A stretch of 64,000 bases of DNA, from positions 1 to 64,000 of the forward strand of contig DYIF01000007.1 in NCBI GenBank assembly GCA_020723765.1, in the 5' to 3' direction. How positions within the stretch are numbered: position 1 is the stretch's first letter; each line of letters opens with the position of its first letter. A program made the translations under genes and the position numbers. The notes below the pieces were generated by a model. It was not told where the DNA came from, searched no databases, and saw nothing but the letters and a program-made list of their open reading frames with translations. Below are positions 26,448 to 34,911 of the stretch, one piece after another. The stretch comes from Elusimicrobium minutum (GTDB taxonomy: Bacteria > Elusimicrobiota > Elusimicrobia > Elusimicrobiales > UBA9959).

Positions 26448-27206
26448 ATGAACAGAGAAAACGCGATAATATACCTTGTAGCCGCTCCAGACGTAAATAA
26501 TACGTTCGACGAATTGAAAAATAGTTTCGGAGTGGAAAGGTCTATAAATATAAACAGAGACCTTTACATTAAAACCTATTCCAAAATTTCTTCTCATAAA
26601 AATTCAGTAGTTTTCATCGCATATTCAAAAACCAAAAAATTTTACGATTTAAGATGGATGAGCATTGACGAGCCTGGTTTTTTGGATACTACGGGAAAGA
26701 ATTATTACGAATCGTTCATTTTAAACTCGGAGCTTGCTTTTAAAACCGGAGCTAAAAAGGTTTTATGGGTAAGTCATTTATGCCCTTTTGTAACCGAAGA
26801 AGATATCAATTTCGCTTTTTCGAATATCGGCGAAAAAAACATGGTTTTGGGGCCGGCAAAAAATAAAGGCATTTATCTTTTGGGTTTTACGAGAGAGAAT
26901 ATGAAAATATTGGAAAACTTTTATCTGCTTAAAGAAAACTTAAAAGACGAGATTGTCGAGAAAATAAGGAAGAACAGAATTTCTTATATGGAGATGGAAG
27001 AAAAGTTCATAGTCAAGGACGACGAATCGCTTAAAGTTTGGGTGGAAAGCAAAGATTACATTTCGGATTTTAAAAAGCTCTCTCCTGATATCGGCGCAAA
27101 TTTAAAAGAAGATAAACATAAAAAAAAGCATAAAGAAAAAGAAAACGCCGTTAACGGCAACAACAATAACCAGCAAAACGTTTCCAATTCTAACCCCGCC
27201 GTTTAG
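26448..27206 (+). CDS. DUF2064 / glycosyltransferase-A-like protein, degenerate
   Basis: 252 residues. The central segment AKKVLWVSHLCPFVTEEDIN and MVLGPAKNKGIYLLGFTREN matches the DUF2064 (SpsF-like GT-A) pattern in which GTDSP...I and LGPAxDGGYYLIG are conserved. The metal-binding DSP is replaced by SHL and the DGG by NKG, so it may not transfer sugars. The tail (about 217-252) is a low-complexity Lys/Asn stretch. Divergent from nadD; 29 bases before tldE. Confidence 0.6.
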   Translation: MNRENAIIYLVAAPDVNNTFDELKNSFGVERSININRDLYIKTYSKISSHKNSVVFIAYSKTKKFYDLRWMSIDEPGFLDTTGKNYYESFILNSELAFKTGAKKVLWVSHLCPFVTEEDINFAFSNIGEKNMVLGPAKNKGIYLLGFTRENMKILENFYLLKENLKDEIVEKIRKNRISYMEMEEKFIVKDDESLKVWVESKDYISDFKKLSPDIGANLKEDKHKKKHKEKENAVNGNNNNQQNVSNSNPAV

Positions 27207-27235
27207 CGCGATTAAAAAAATATAAAGGGGGATAC

Positions 27236-28555
27236 GTGAATAATATAATCGAAAAAATATTAAAACACACAAAGGGTCTGGATACCCATATAATATTAAA
27301 TTCGAATAAAAACAGCCTTACAAGGTTCGGAGATAACGAGGTTTCGCAAAACGTATCCACATCCGATACGTACGCTTATGTAAGGATTATAAAAGATTTG
27401 AAAGCGGTAAAATTTGTATTAAACAAATTCGACGATAAATCCGTAACGGAATCGATAAACTCGGCGAAAGAAAAATTAAAGTTCGTAAAAAAAGATTCCA
27501 ATATCCCTTTCCCTACCAAAACTTCCGTAAAAATAGATAGCAAAAAATATTTCGACGAAAAAACGGATTCTCTTTCTCCCGAGGAAAGGGTTTTAAAAAT
27601 TTCCAGGTTTCTTAAATTTTGTAAAAAAACCAAAAGAAACGCTTACGGAGTTATAAATAATTCTTCGGGCGAGGTTATAATAGCAAATTCATTCGGCCTT
27701 TTTCAAAAATTTTCGGCCACTCAAATAGATTACGATATCACGGTAAATAAAGACGGTTTTTACGGTAAAGCGTCCGCCTCATCTTTCAAAGACGATATAG
27801 ATTACGACAGCGTAAACGAAAAAGCTTTAAAAAAATCTGATATGGCTAAAAACCCTGTAGACATAAAGCCCGGAAAATATACCATAATAGCCGAGCCTAT
27901 GGCGGTAAGCGGATTTTTGCCTTTTTTCGGATATATGGGTTTTAACGCTCTGGCTTATTATGAGAATAGAAGTTTTGCAAGTGGAAATATCGGCAAGAAA
28001 ATTTTTAGTGAAAAATTAACAATAACTGAAAATTCCTATGACTTTCCTTTGGGAATAATGCCGTTTGATCTCGAGGGACAGCCCAGAGAAAGGGTTATAC
28101 TTATAGATAAGGGAGTTTTAAAAAACTTAGTTACGGATAAAAAAACATCCATGCTTTGCAATCTCAAATATACCGGTCATTCTTTATTTGAGCCAAACGG
28201 TTTCGGGGCCGTGCCTTCTGCAATGATGGTGGAGGCGGGTGAGAGAAGCATGGAGGATATAATAAAAGACACTGAGAGGGCGATACTCGTGACGGAATTT
28301 CATTATACAAACCCGTTAAAGCCCAAAACATTGGAAATAACAGGAATGACCAGAAACGGGACTTATCTTGTAGAAAATGGGAAAATTAAAAGGGCGGTTA
28401 AGAACTTAAGATTTACTCAAAATATGGTCGAAGCTATGAATAATATAGAAGAGCTTAGCCTTGAAAGAGAATCTTTTTCGGAATACGGGGGTGGTATTTT
28501 TACTCCGGCCTTTAAAATAAAGGAATTTAACTTCACATCCTCGACTGAATTTTAA
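27236..28555 (+). CDS. pmbA: TldE/PmbA-family protein
   Basis: Non-catalytic half of the TldD/TldE metalloprotease, which degrades unfolded peptides and matures modified peptides. GTG start preceded by AAGGGGG. 439 residues: N-terminal FGDNEVSQNVSTSDTYAYVR and C-terminal LFEPNGFGAVPSAMMVEAGE and LEITGMTRNGTYLVENGKI are diagnostic. It lacks the HExxxH motif, as expected for TldE. The next gene, 10 bases on, is TldD. Confidence 0.93.
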   Translation: MNNIIEKILKHTKGLDTHIILNSNKNSLTRFGDNEVSQNVSTSDTYAYVRIIKDLKAVKFVLNKFDDKSVTESINSAKEKLKFVKKDSNIPFPTKTSVKIDSKKYFDEKTDSLSPEERVLKISRFLKFCKKTKRNAYGVINNSSGEVIIANSFGLFQKFSATQIDYDITVNKDGFYGKASASSFKDDIDYDSVNEKALKKSDMAKNPVDIKPGKYTIIAEPMAVSGFLPFFGYMGFNALAYYENRSFASGNIGKKIFSEKLTITENSYDFPLGIMPFDLEGQPRERVILIDKGVLKNLVTDKKTSMLCNLKYTGHSLFEPNGFGAVPSAMMVEAGERSMEDIIKDTERAILVTEFHYTNPLKPKTLEITGMTRNGTYLVENGKIKRAVKNLRFTQNMVEAMNNIEELSLERESFSEYGGGIFTPAFKIKEFNFTSSTEF

Positions 28556-28565
28556 GGAGATAAAT

Positions 28566-30005
28566 ATGAAAGAATTTTTAAAAAAAGCGATAGAAATAAT
28601 GGAAAGCAAAAAAGTAGACTTCGGTGACATAAGGATAATAGACGAAAGATATCAAAATATAAACATAAAAAACTTTGATATTACCGATTTAAAAGACGAT
28701 ACGACTTTAGGTTTCGGAGTAAGGATTTTGTCAAATGGCGGTTGGGGTTTTGCCTCAAGCAACACTATGAATCTTAAGGAATTGGAAAAAACGGTTCTTT
28801 TAGCTCTGGATATAGCGAAAGCTTCCGCCAGGTTAAGAAACTCTAAAGTTAAGCTTGCTTACGAGCCTTCGTATAAAGACGTATGGAAAACTCCGGTATT
28901 GATAGACCCTTTTGAGGTTAGCATAGACACCAAGATAGGTTTACTTTTAAAAATAAACGAAACACTTTTGAAAAATAAAAAAGTAAAAATAGCAAACTCT
29001 AAAATGACTTTTGTTAAAACCCACAAATATTACGCTTCCACGGAAGGTTCGGATATAGAGCAAATTTTTTATTACTCCGGTGCGGGATATTCAGCTACAT
29101 CTATAAATGATAGAGAAGTTCAGGCCAGATCTTACCCCGGCGGGCATGCTTATATGCTTTCGATGGGTTATGAGTATGTGGAAAGTTTAAAGCTTCTTGA
29201 AAACGCCGAAAGGGTGGCGGAAGAGGCGGCTTCTCTTTTAACCGCTGCAAACTGTCCTTGCGACGAGAGGGATCTTATAATATACGGAGACCAGTTGGCG
29301 CTTCAAATCCACGAATCCACGGGACATGCCAGCGAATTAGACAGAGTTTTGGGTTATGAAGAATCTTACGCGGGCTCGAGCTTTTTGACTACGGAAAAAT
29401 TGGGGAAATTAAGATACGGAAGCGAATTAGTTAATCTTGTCGCGGATACCACGCTCCCGGGCGGTCTTGCCACTTGCGGATACGACGACGACGGAGTCAG
29501 AGCTCAAAGATGGCATATAGTAAAAAACGGGATACTGAGCGGCTATATGACTAACAGAGAGTTTGCTTCGGCTATAGGCCATAAAAGAAGCATGGGATCA
29601 AACAGAGCCGATTCGTATAAAAGCATACCCATAATAAGAATAACCAATTTAAGTTTAATGCCCGGGGATTGGGAGTATGAGGATATTATAAAAAGCACAA
29701 AAAAAGGGATAATAATGGAAAACAACAAATCCTGGAGCATAGACCAGAAAAGGTTGAATTTTCAATTCGGTTGCGAGATAGGCTGGCTTATAGAAAACGG
29801 AAAGATTACGAAGATGGTAAAAAACCCGGTTTATCAGGGAATAACTCCGGTTTTCTGGGGAAATTGCGACGCGATAGCAAACGAAAAATATTGGAAGTTA
29901 TACGGGGTTTCAAACTGCGGTAAAGGGCAGCCTACTCAGATATTCAGAATGAGCCACGCCTCAAGCCCCGCAAGGTTTAAAAAAGTAAAAGTGTTTTCAA
30001 GGTAA
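28566..30005 (+). CDS. tldD: TldD zinc metalloprotease
   Basis: Catalytic partner of TldE. 479 residues with the zinc motif IHESTGHASELDRVLGYEES (HExxxH, about 250-269), the third ligand region LPGGLATCGYDDDGVRAQRW and FQFGCEIGWLIENGKITKMV near the end. GGAGA lies 5 bases upstream. No obvious peptide substrate gene is seen nearby. Confidence 0.95.
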   Translation: MKEFLKKAIEIMESKKVDFGDIRIIDERYQNINIKNFDITDLKDDTTLGFGVRILSNGGWGFASSNTMNLKELEKTVLLALDIAKASARLRNSKVKLAYEPSYKDVWKTPVLIDPFEVSIDTKIGLLLKINETLLKNKKVKIANSKMTFVKTHKYYASTEGSDIEQIFYYSGAGYSATSINDREVQARSYPGGHAYMLSMGYEYVESLKLLENAERVAEEAASLLTAANCPCDERDLIIYGDQLALQIHESTGHASELDRVLGYEESYAGSSFLTTEKLGKLRYGSELVNLVADTTLPGGLATCGYDDDGVRAQRWHIVKNGILSGYMTNREFASAIGHKRSMGSNRADSYKSIPIIRITNLSLMPGDWEYEDIIKSTKKGIIMENNKSWSIDQKRLNFQFGCEIGWLIENGKITKMVKNPVYQGITPVFWGNCDAIANEKYWKLYGVSNCGKGQPTQIFRMSHASSPARFKKVKVFSR

Positions 30006-30019
30006 TATAACTATTCAAA

Positions 30020-30766
30020 ATGGATAGAAATAAAACGAATAAAGAATGGTTTAAGTCTTTTTTTAAAAAAGATTTTTATAATTTCGATTTTATCCCTAAA
30101 AAAAGAACTCAAGAAGAGGTTAGTTTTATAATAAAAGCTTCCGGGATAAAAAAGGGCTTTAAAATTCTCGATATCCCTTGCGGGGCGGCAAGACATTCTT
30201 TAGAACTTGCCAAAAAAAAATTTGACGTCACGGCTTTGGATTATTCTAAAGAATATCTGGAGGATGCCGTTAAAAAAGCCCAAAAAACGGGGTTAAAAAA
30301 CATAACTTTTGTAAGGAAAGACATGAGAAAGATAGATTTTAGAGAAGAGTTTGACCTTGCAATTAATATGTTTACATCATTCGGATACTTCGACGATAAA
30401 GATAATTATTTGTTTTTAAAAAAGATTTATAGATCTTTAAAAAAAGGCGGAGTTTTTATAATAGATATTAAAAACGGGGTATTTAGAAAAAATAATTTAA
30501 GCGAGAAAAACTGGGATATAATAGGAGATGCCATAGAACTTCAAGAGTTTGTATGGTTAAATAAAACTACGCTTAAAAATATATGGCATAAAATAGAAAA
30601 CGGCGAGATGAAAACCAGAGTTTTTTATTTAAAAGTTTACGATAAAAAATCGCTTAATAAAATTCTTAAAAAAGCCGGGTTTAAAGTTAAAAAAATATAC
30701 GGCGATTTCGATTTTTCTCTGCTTAAAAAAAATTCAAAGCGAATAATAGCCGTTTGCAAAAAATAA
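30020..30766 (+). CDS. Class I SAM-dependent methyltransferase
   Basis: 248 residues. SAM-binding motif I is LDIPCGAARHSLELAKKKFD (about 53-72), the following acidic residue is in VTALDYSKEY and motif III in FDLAINMFTSFGYF. It starts 14 bases after tldD, without a ribosome binding site but with a -10-like TATAAC (30006-30011) 8 bases upstream. The substrate is unknown; sequences like this are often annotated as Tam/UbiE-like. Confidence 0.85.
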   Translation: MDRNKTNKEWFKSFFKKDFYNFDFIPKKRTQEEVSFIIKASGIKKGFKILDIPCGAARHSLELAKKKFDVTALDYSKEYLEDAVKKAQKTGLKNITFVRKDMRKIDFREEFDLAINMFTSFGYFDDKDNYLFLKKIYRSLKKGGVFIIDIKNGVFRKNNLSEKNWDIIGDAIELQEFVWLNKTTLKNIWHKIENGEMKTRVFYLKVYDKKSLNKILKKAGFKVKKIYGDFDFSLLKKNSKRIIAVCKK

Positions 30767-30784
30767 ATCGGTATAATATTATAT

Positions 30785-31924
30785 ATGATAAACTCTCTAT
30801 ATTTGAAAAAATATTTTTATGTTTTTTTGTTTATTAATTTTATCTTTTTTTTAGAACTTGGATATAAAAAGATATTTGCAGAAGAGGATATTAAAGATAA
30901 AAAATTTAAAAAAGAATCCAATTTTAAAGAAGCTATGTTTTACGAAAAACTTAAAGATAAAAAGGTTAAATGCAATCTTTGTCCTCGAGGATGCGTTTTA
31001 AAAGACGGAGAGATCGGTTTTTGCAGGGTTAGACAAAACATGGAAGGAATGCTTTATTCTTTAAATTACTCGAAAGTAGCTGCCATAAATATAGACCCGA
31101 TAGAAAAAAAACCGTTTTTCCATTTTCTTCCGGGCACAAAGGCTTTTTCCGTTGCTTGCGCGGGGTGCAATTTGAGATGCAAATACTGTCAGAACTGGGA
31201 TATATCCCAGAGGGGGGCGTCGGATAGTATAGATAGATTCTTGTCTCCGAAAGAACTGGTAGATGCGGCTTTAAAATCCGGGGCTAAAAGCATAGCCTAT
31301 ACTTACTCAGAACCTACTGTTTTTTACGAATACGTAATAGACTCGGCTAAACTTGCCAGAGAAAAAGGATTGAAAAACGTAGTAGTCACTTCCGGATTTA
31401 TAAACCCCGAACCGCTTAAAGAGCTTATAAAATATGTGGATGCCTTTAAAATAGATTTAAAAGGATTTAACGAGGGGTTTTATCTGAAATATACCTCCGG
31501 CGGACTTAAGCCGGTTCTTGAGTCTTTAAAAGTTATAAAAAATTCCAAAAGACATATTGAAATAGTAAATCTCGTTATTCCCGGAGCAAACGACAGCGAA
31601 GAAGATATAAGAAGTGTTTCAAAGTGGATAAAAGAAAATTTGGGTCCCGAGATACCCGTGCATTTTACAAGATTTTATCCTAACTATCTGATGACTCAAA
31701 CCCCGCCCACATCCAAAAATACTCTTATAGTCGCGAGAAAAATAGCTATGGATGAAGGGTTAAAATATGTTTATACTGGAAATATAGATAATCCCGAAGG
31801 AGAAACGACATACTGCCCCGGCAATAAAATAGCGATAGAAAGACGCGGATTTTTTTTATTAAAAAATAACTTAAACAAAGGAAAATGTCCGGACGGGACA
31901 AAAATATACGGGGTTTTCGAGTAA
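30785..31924 (+). CDS. amrS: AmrS-type radical SAM protein with N-terminal membrane segment
   Basis: 379 residues. After an unusual hydrophobic N-terminus (about 9-28, ending KKIFAEED) comes the AmrS pattern: CNLCPRGCVLKDGEIGFCRV, then the cluster motif ACAGCNLRCKYCQNWDISQ (C-x3-C-x2-C, about 120-127), DPIEKKPFFHFLPG before it, and ITFTYSEP-like AYTYSEPTVFYEY after it. The family is the radical SAM member of the AmmeMemoRadiSam system; the AmmeMemo partners are not in this window. TATAAT (30772-30777) ends 7 bases before the ATG and no ribosome binding site is present. Confidence 0.88.
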   Translation: MINSLYLKKYFYVFLFINFIFFLELGYKKIFAEEDIKDKKFKKESNFKEAMFYEKLKDKKVKCNLCPRGCVLKDGEIGFCRVRQNMEGMLYSLNYSKVAAINIDPIEKKPFFHFLPGTKAFSVACAGCNLRCKYCQNWDISQRGASDSIDRFLSPKELVDAALKSGAKSIAYTYSEPTVFYEYVIDSAKLAREKGLKNVVVTSGFINPEPLKELIKYVDAFKIDLKGFNEGFYLKYTSGGLKPVLESLKVIKNSKRHIEIVNLVIPGANDSEEDIRSVSKWIKENLGPEIPVHFTRFYPNYLMTQTPPTSKNTLIVARKIAMDEGLKYVYTGNIDNPEGETTYCPGNKIAIERRGFFLLKNNLNKGKCPDGTKIYGVFE

Positions 31925-31927
31925 ATA

Positions 31928-32455
31928 ATGAAAGAAGATCTTGAGATAATAAAAAGGGTGCTTTCTGGCGAGAAAGAGGCTTTTTCGGAAATTTTTTTAA
32001 AACACTACGATTTTATATTCAGGTCTGTAATGAAATATATTTCCATAGAAGATAAAGCCAAAGACATAACTCAGGATGTTTTTATAAAAGCTTATGAGAA
32101 ATTGGAAACTTTTAAAAACGATTCCAAACTATCCTCATGGCTTTATTCCATAGCATATAATATTTCGATTAATTATATAACGAGAGAAAAAGATAAATTT
32201 GTAGATTTAAATTATGACGATTTTTTTGTATCAAATGAAACTCAAGACGATATATACGATAAAGAAATGATAAAAGAACTCTCAGATGCGTTAGAAAAGC
32301 TTCCGGCTCATTACAGGATAATAATAAAACTATATTATTTCGACGAAAAATCTTACGAAGAAATATCCGAAATATTGAATATCCCGATAAACACGGTAAA
32401 GACTCAACTGTTTAGGGCCAAAGATAAGATAAAAAAATATTTTAAGGACGAGTGA
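31928..32455 (+). CDS. ECF-family RNA polymerase sigma factor
   Basis: 175 residues with region 2 (DITQDVFIKAYEKLETFKND, then SKLSSWLYSIAYNISINYI) and region 4 (LEKLPAHYRIIIKLYYFDEK, YEEISEILNIPINTVKTQLF). The spacing is typical of SigW/RpoE-like ECF sigma factors. No zinc-finger anti-sigma gene follows. The next gene is a two-helix membrane protein with a DUF4097-like exterior, whose upstream region carries a possible ECF promoter. It starts 3 bases after amrS. Confidence 0.92.
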   Translation: MKEDLEIIKRVLSGEKEAFSEIFLKHYDFIFRSVMKYISIEDKAKDITQDVFIKAYEKLETFKNDSKLSSWLYSIAYNISINYITREKDKFVDLNYDDFFVSNETQDDIYDKEMIKELSDALEKLPAHYRIIIKLYYFDEKSYEEISEILNIPINTVKTQLFRAKDKIKKYFKDE

Positions 32456-32481
32456 AACATTTTTGATGTTTTTGTGTCTTA
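32453..32481 (+). promoter_or_regulatory. Possible ECF-sigma promoter
   Basis: TGAAAC (32453-32458), 17 bases, GTCTTA (32476-32481), resembling GAAC / GTCTxA ECF promoters. It overlaps the sigma-factor stop codon and precedes the membrane gene at 32525. TATAAT at 32482-32487 offers an alternative sigma-70 -10 box without a properly spaced -35. Confidence 0.35.
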
Positions 32482-32524
32482 TATAATGAAAGGATAAAAC
32501 TTTCGATATACAAGGAGGTAAGTT

Positions 32525-33388
32525 ATGATAAGAAGACTTATAGAACTTATGGTTCTATTGATACTCGTGTTGGGGTTTGTTTATTTGCTGTCGGTATTAA
32601 ATTCTGCAAACCCCGATATAGCGGCCAAAACTATAGAGGTAATTAAATGGGGGGTAATAATAGTTTTCGGCTTTTTGACGGTTATTGTACTCGGAGTGGT
32701 GTTGATAGCGGTAGTTGCTATAATATTCGGAGTTTCCTGGCTTAAAAAAGAAAAATTTCTTAATATATCGGATATTATTTCTTCAAAAGCTAAAGACTTA
32801 GACATAAAAAACTATCAGAGAAGAAAAGTGAATATTGATATTTCCGATTATAAAGACGATATCTTCGAGGTTAAGTCTGCAATAGACGGAGTAAAGATAG
32901 AAGGAACGGGAGATAAAAAAGCGACAATAGAAGCCGAGATATACGAAAAAGAGGAAGGGGAAACCGAGCTTTATATAGAAAACGGAGTTTTAAGTTTAAA
33001 GACCGCAAGCGGAAACAAATCCAGGATAGGCGAAGTTTCAGCTAAGATTCCGAATAACTTAAAAGAAGTTACCGCGGTATCGACGAACGGAGATATAGAA
33101 ATATCTCATATGAAATCCAAAGAGATTACGATAAAAAACGTAAGCGGTGATATAAAACTATCCGATTGTTATTCTGACCAGGCCACTGTTAAATCGGTCA
33201 ACTCCGATATAATAATCTCGGGCGGAGAGTATAAAGAGATTTATGTTAAAAATATAAATGGAGATGTTTTGTTGGAAAACTCCAAGATTGAGGAAGCCAG
33301 TGTTAAAACCGTTAATGGAAACATTAAAAAACAAAACTCAGAAATCAAAAAACAAAACTTCAAAGTGTTAAAAGGGAACATATATTAA
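32525..33388 (+). CDS. Membrane protein with DUF4097-like beta-helix domain
   Basis: 287 residues. Two membrane helices (about 5-25 and 38-75) precede a repetitive beta-strand region in which the pattern VKSVNSDIIISGG, VKNINGDVLLENS and VKTVNGNIKKQNS recurs about every 20 residues, as in DUF4097/adhesin-head proteins. GGAGG lies 6 bases before the ATG. Such proteins often accompany ECF or PspC-type envelope stress systems. Its position behind the sigma factor suggests regulation by it or a role as its sensor. Confidence 0.72.
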   Translation: MIRRLIELMVLLILVLGFVYLLSVLNSANPDIAAKTIEVIKWGVIIVFGFLTVIVLGVVLIAVVAIIFGVSWLKKEKFLNISDIISSKAKDLDIKNYQRRKVNIDISDYKDDIFEVKSAIDGVKIEGTGDKKATIEAEIYEKEEGETELYIENGVLSLKTASGNKSRIGEVSAKIPNNLKEVTAVSTNGDIEISHMKSKEITIKNVSGDIKLSDCYSDQATVKSVNSDIIISGGEYKEIYVKNINGDVLLENSKIEEASVKTVNGNIKKQNSEIKKQNFKVLKGNIY

Positions 33389-33413
33389 AAACGTGTAAAA
33401 TTGCCGTTCAATA

Positions 33414-33463
33414 TATTAGAGGGTATTGGAAAATAAAAGCAAACTTACCAATACCCTCTAATA
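33414..33463. repeat. 16-bp perfect inverted repeat between convergent genes
   Basis: ATTAGAGGGTATTGG (33415-33429) and its exact complement CCAATACCCTCTAAT (33448-33462), extended by one further pair, with an 18-base loop. It lies between convergent stop codons. There is no T-tract next to the stem, so it is either a factor-assisted bidirectional terminator or a mobile palindromic element. Confidence 0.65.
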
Positions 33464-33528
33464 ATTTTAGATTCTTTTATATTTTGAAAATAAAAAGTAA
33501 TAATTAAAGGCTGTTATTTAGATAATTA

Positions 33529-34380
33529 TTATTCGCAAATTTTTGTACATTTGCATTTTTCTTTTTCACAGTCGATCCATTTCTTGCATTTATAATTGAT
33601 ACATTCACCTGTGTAATAATCGTAATCGGTGCATTCTTCTTCTTCACAACATTTTGTTTTATATGTTTCACACTCATATTCGCAACATGAGGTATCTATA
33701 TTTTTTTGTTTTTCCGGTAGTTTGGATTGGGAAATATTTATTTTAAATCCGATTTTATTATATTCTGAAGATGGGGGACATCCGGATACTTCAAGTTTTT
33801 TTTCAAGAACCATTTGTTTGCATGCGTAGTCTGTTGCCATTCCTTTAAAATAACTCGAAGGAGCCAATTTTATAAATTTTTCGAGGTTTTCAATTGCTTT
33901 ATTAGATTCCGGAGTGTTTTTGTATAGTTGAAATAGTTCATACCATACATAAGGATTTTCCGGTTTTAGCTCAGAAGATTTTTTAAGATTTGTTAGGGCT
34001 TTGGAAAAATCCCCTTTATTTGAATATAATCTCCCGAGTGTATAGTAATATTTAGATTCCTTTGGATTCTTTTCTATAGCTTTTGAAATATTAAAAATAG
34101 CGTTATCTAAATCTCCAATCATTTCATTAATTAGTGTCGCTTTAAAGAGATCTTCTTCGCTTTCTATTTTATTTTGTTTTAAATATTTTTCTGCGGATTT
34201 ATAAATTTCTGTTGAAATTTTATCCATATCGCCTTTGTAAATCTTAATTAATGTATATGATTGCAAAGGGGTTAGATCTAACATTTTAATTATCTCCTGC
34301 CATTGATTGACATCGTTTTTAGTTTGAGAATTTAATGTATATGAAAATAAGAAAAAAACAACGTAGAAAAGCCTTTTCAT
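33529..34380 (-). CDS. Secreted TPR protein with cysteine-rich C-terminal tail
   Basis: Signal peptide MKRLFYVVFFLFSYTLNSQT, then about four TPR-like helical repeats (residues 30-185; for example SKYYYTLGRLYSNKGDFSKA and PYVWYELFQLYKNTPESNKA). The last 52 residues contain 12 Cys alternating with acidic and basic residues (CCEYEC, CCEEEEC, CEKEKCKC), suggesting metal binding or several disulfides. The ATG at 34380 is preceded by GGGAGGAAAA. I know no family with this tail. Confidence 0.7.
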   Translation of the reverse strand: MKRLFYVVFFLFSYTLNSQTKNDVNQWQEIIKMLDLTPLQSYTLIKIYKGDMDKISTEIYKSAEKYLKQNKIESEEDLFKATLINEMIGDLDNAIFNISKAIEKNPKESKYYYTLGRLYSNKGDFSKALTNLKKSSELKPENPYVWYELFQLYKNTPESNKAIENLEKFIKLAPSSYFKGMATDYACKQMVLEKKLEVSGCPPSSEYNKIGFKINISQSKLPEKQKNIDTSCCEYECETYKTKCCEEEECTDYDYYTGECINYKCKKWIDCEKEKCKCTKICE

Positions 34381-34502
34381 TTTTCCTCCCAATTCTTAAT
34401 TAAATTATAAAAAAAATAATTTTTCGTGTCAATTTAACTCCGTAGGTGGGTATAGAGATCGCGAACACCTGGAAACAGGATTAGTAAAAATTATAAAATT
34501 GG

Positions 34503-34574
34503 TCCTGACCAGGGTGTTTGAGGTTGAAAGGCTAAACTTTTCACGTTTTAGCCAGTTAAAACCCCTGGCCAGGA
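34503..34574 (+). other. Structured leader ahead of a transposase remnant
   Basis: Outer arms TCCTGACCAGGGTGTTT and AAACCCCTGGCCAGGA can pair over about 15 bp with one mismatch and G-U pairs, enclosing an inner hairpin GGCTAAAC...GTTTTAGCC (34530-34553). It ends 10 bases before the ATG of the broken transposase gene. It may be a transposon end or an RNA structure controlling translation. Confidence 0.45.
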
Positions 34575-34584
34575 GGTGTCTTGT

Positions 34585-34798
34585 ATGGTATCTGTAGTCA
34601 CCTATAATGAATTATATCAAATTAGCCCGGTTAAGGCTCGTATGAAAATTAAAGAATTGTTTTCTAAAACACATAGTATCAGGCAAACTGCAAAAATATT
34701 ATCCTGTTCCAACTTCTACTGTATCTAAATGGCTCAAACGCCATAACTTACTTAATCTTTCTAAATCACCTAAAAAATGTTTATTATTGTATGTTTAA
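34585..34798 (+). pseudogene. Transposase N-terminal fragment (IS481-like), frameshifted
   Basis: From ATG 34585 the frame encodes VKARMKIKELFSKTHSIRQT, a helix-turn-helix start of IS481/integrase-type transposases, and stops after about 48 codons. The fold continues in another frame with PVPTSTVSKWLKRHNLLNLS up to TAA at 34796-34798. The catalytic DDE domain is absent. The bases from 34393 to 34502 and 34799 to 34911 hold no gene. This is a decayed insertion sequence. Confidence 0.7.
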
Positions 34799-34911
34799 TC
34801 CCTTCCTCATTTATACTTTATTTTACAATTTACACAATTTTATGAATACTATCGATACCTAAATTATTAGTAATTGGAAATCTTTTATGTATAATTTATT
34901 AAGGAGGGTTT

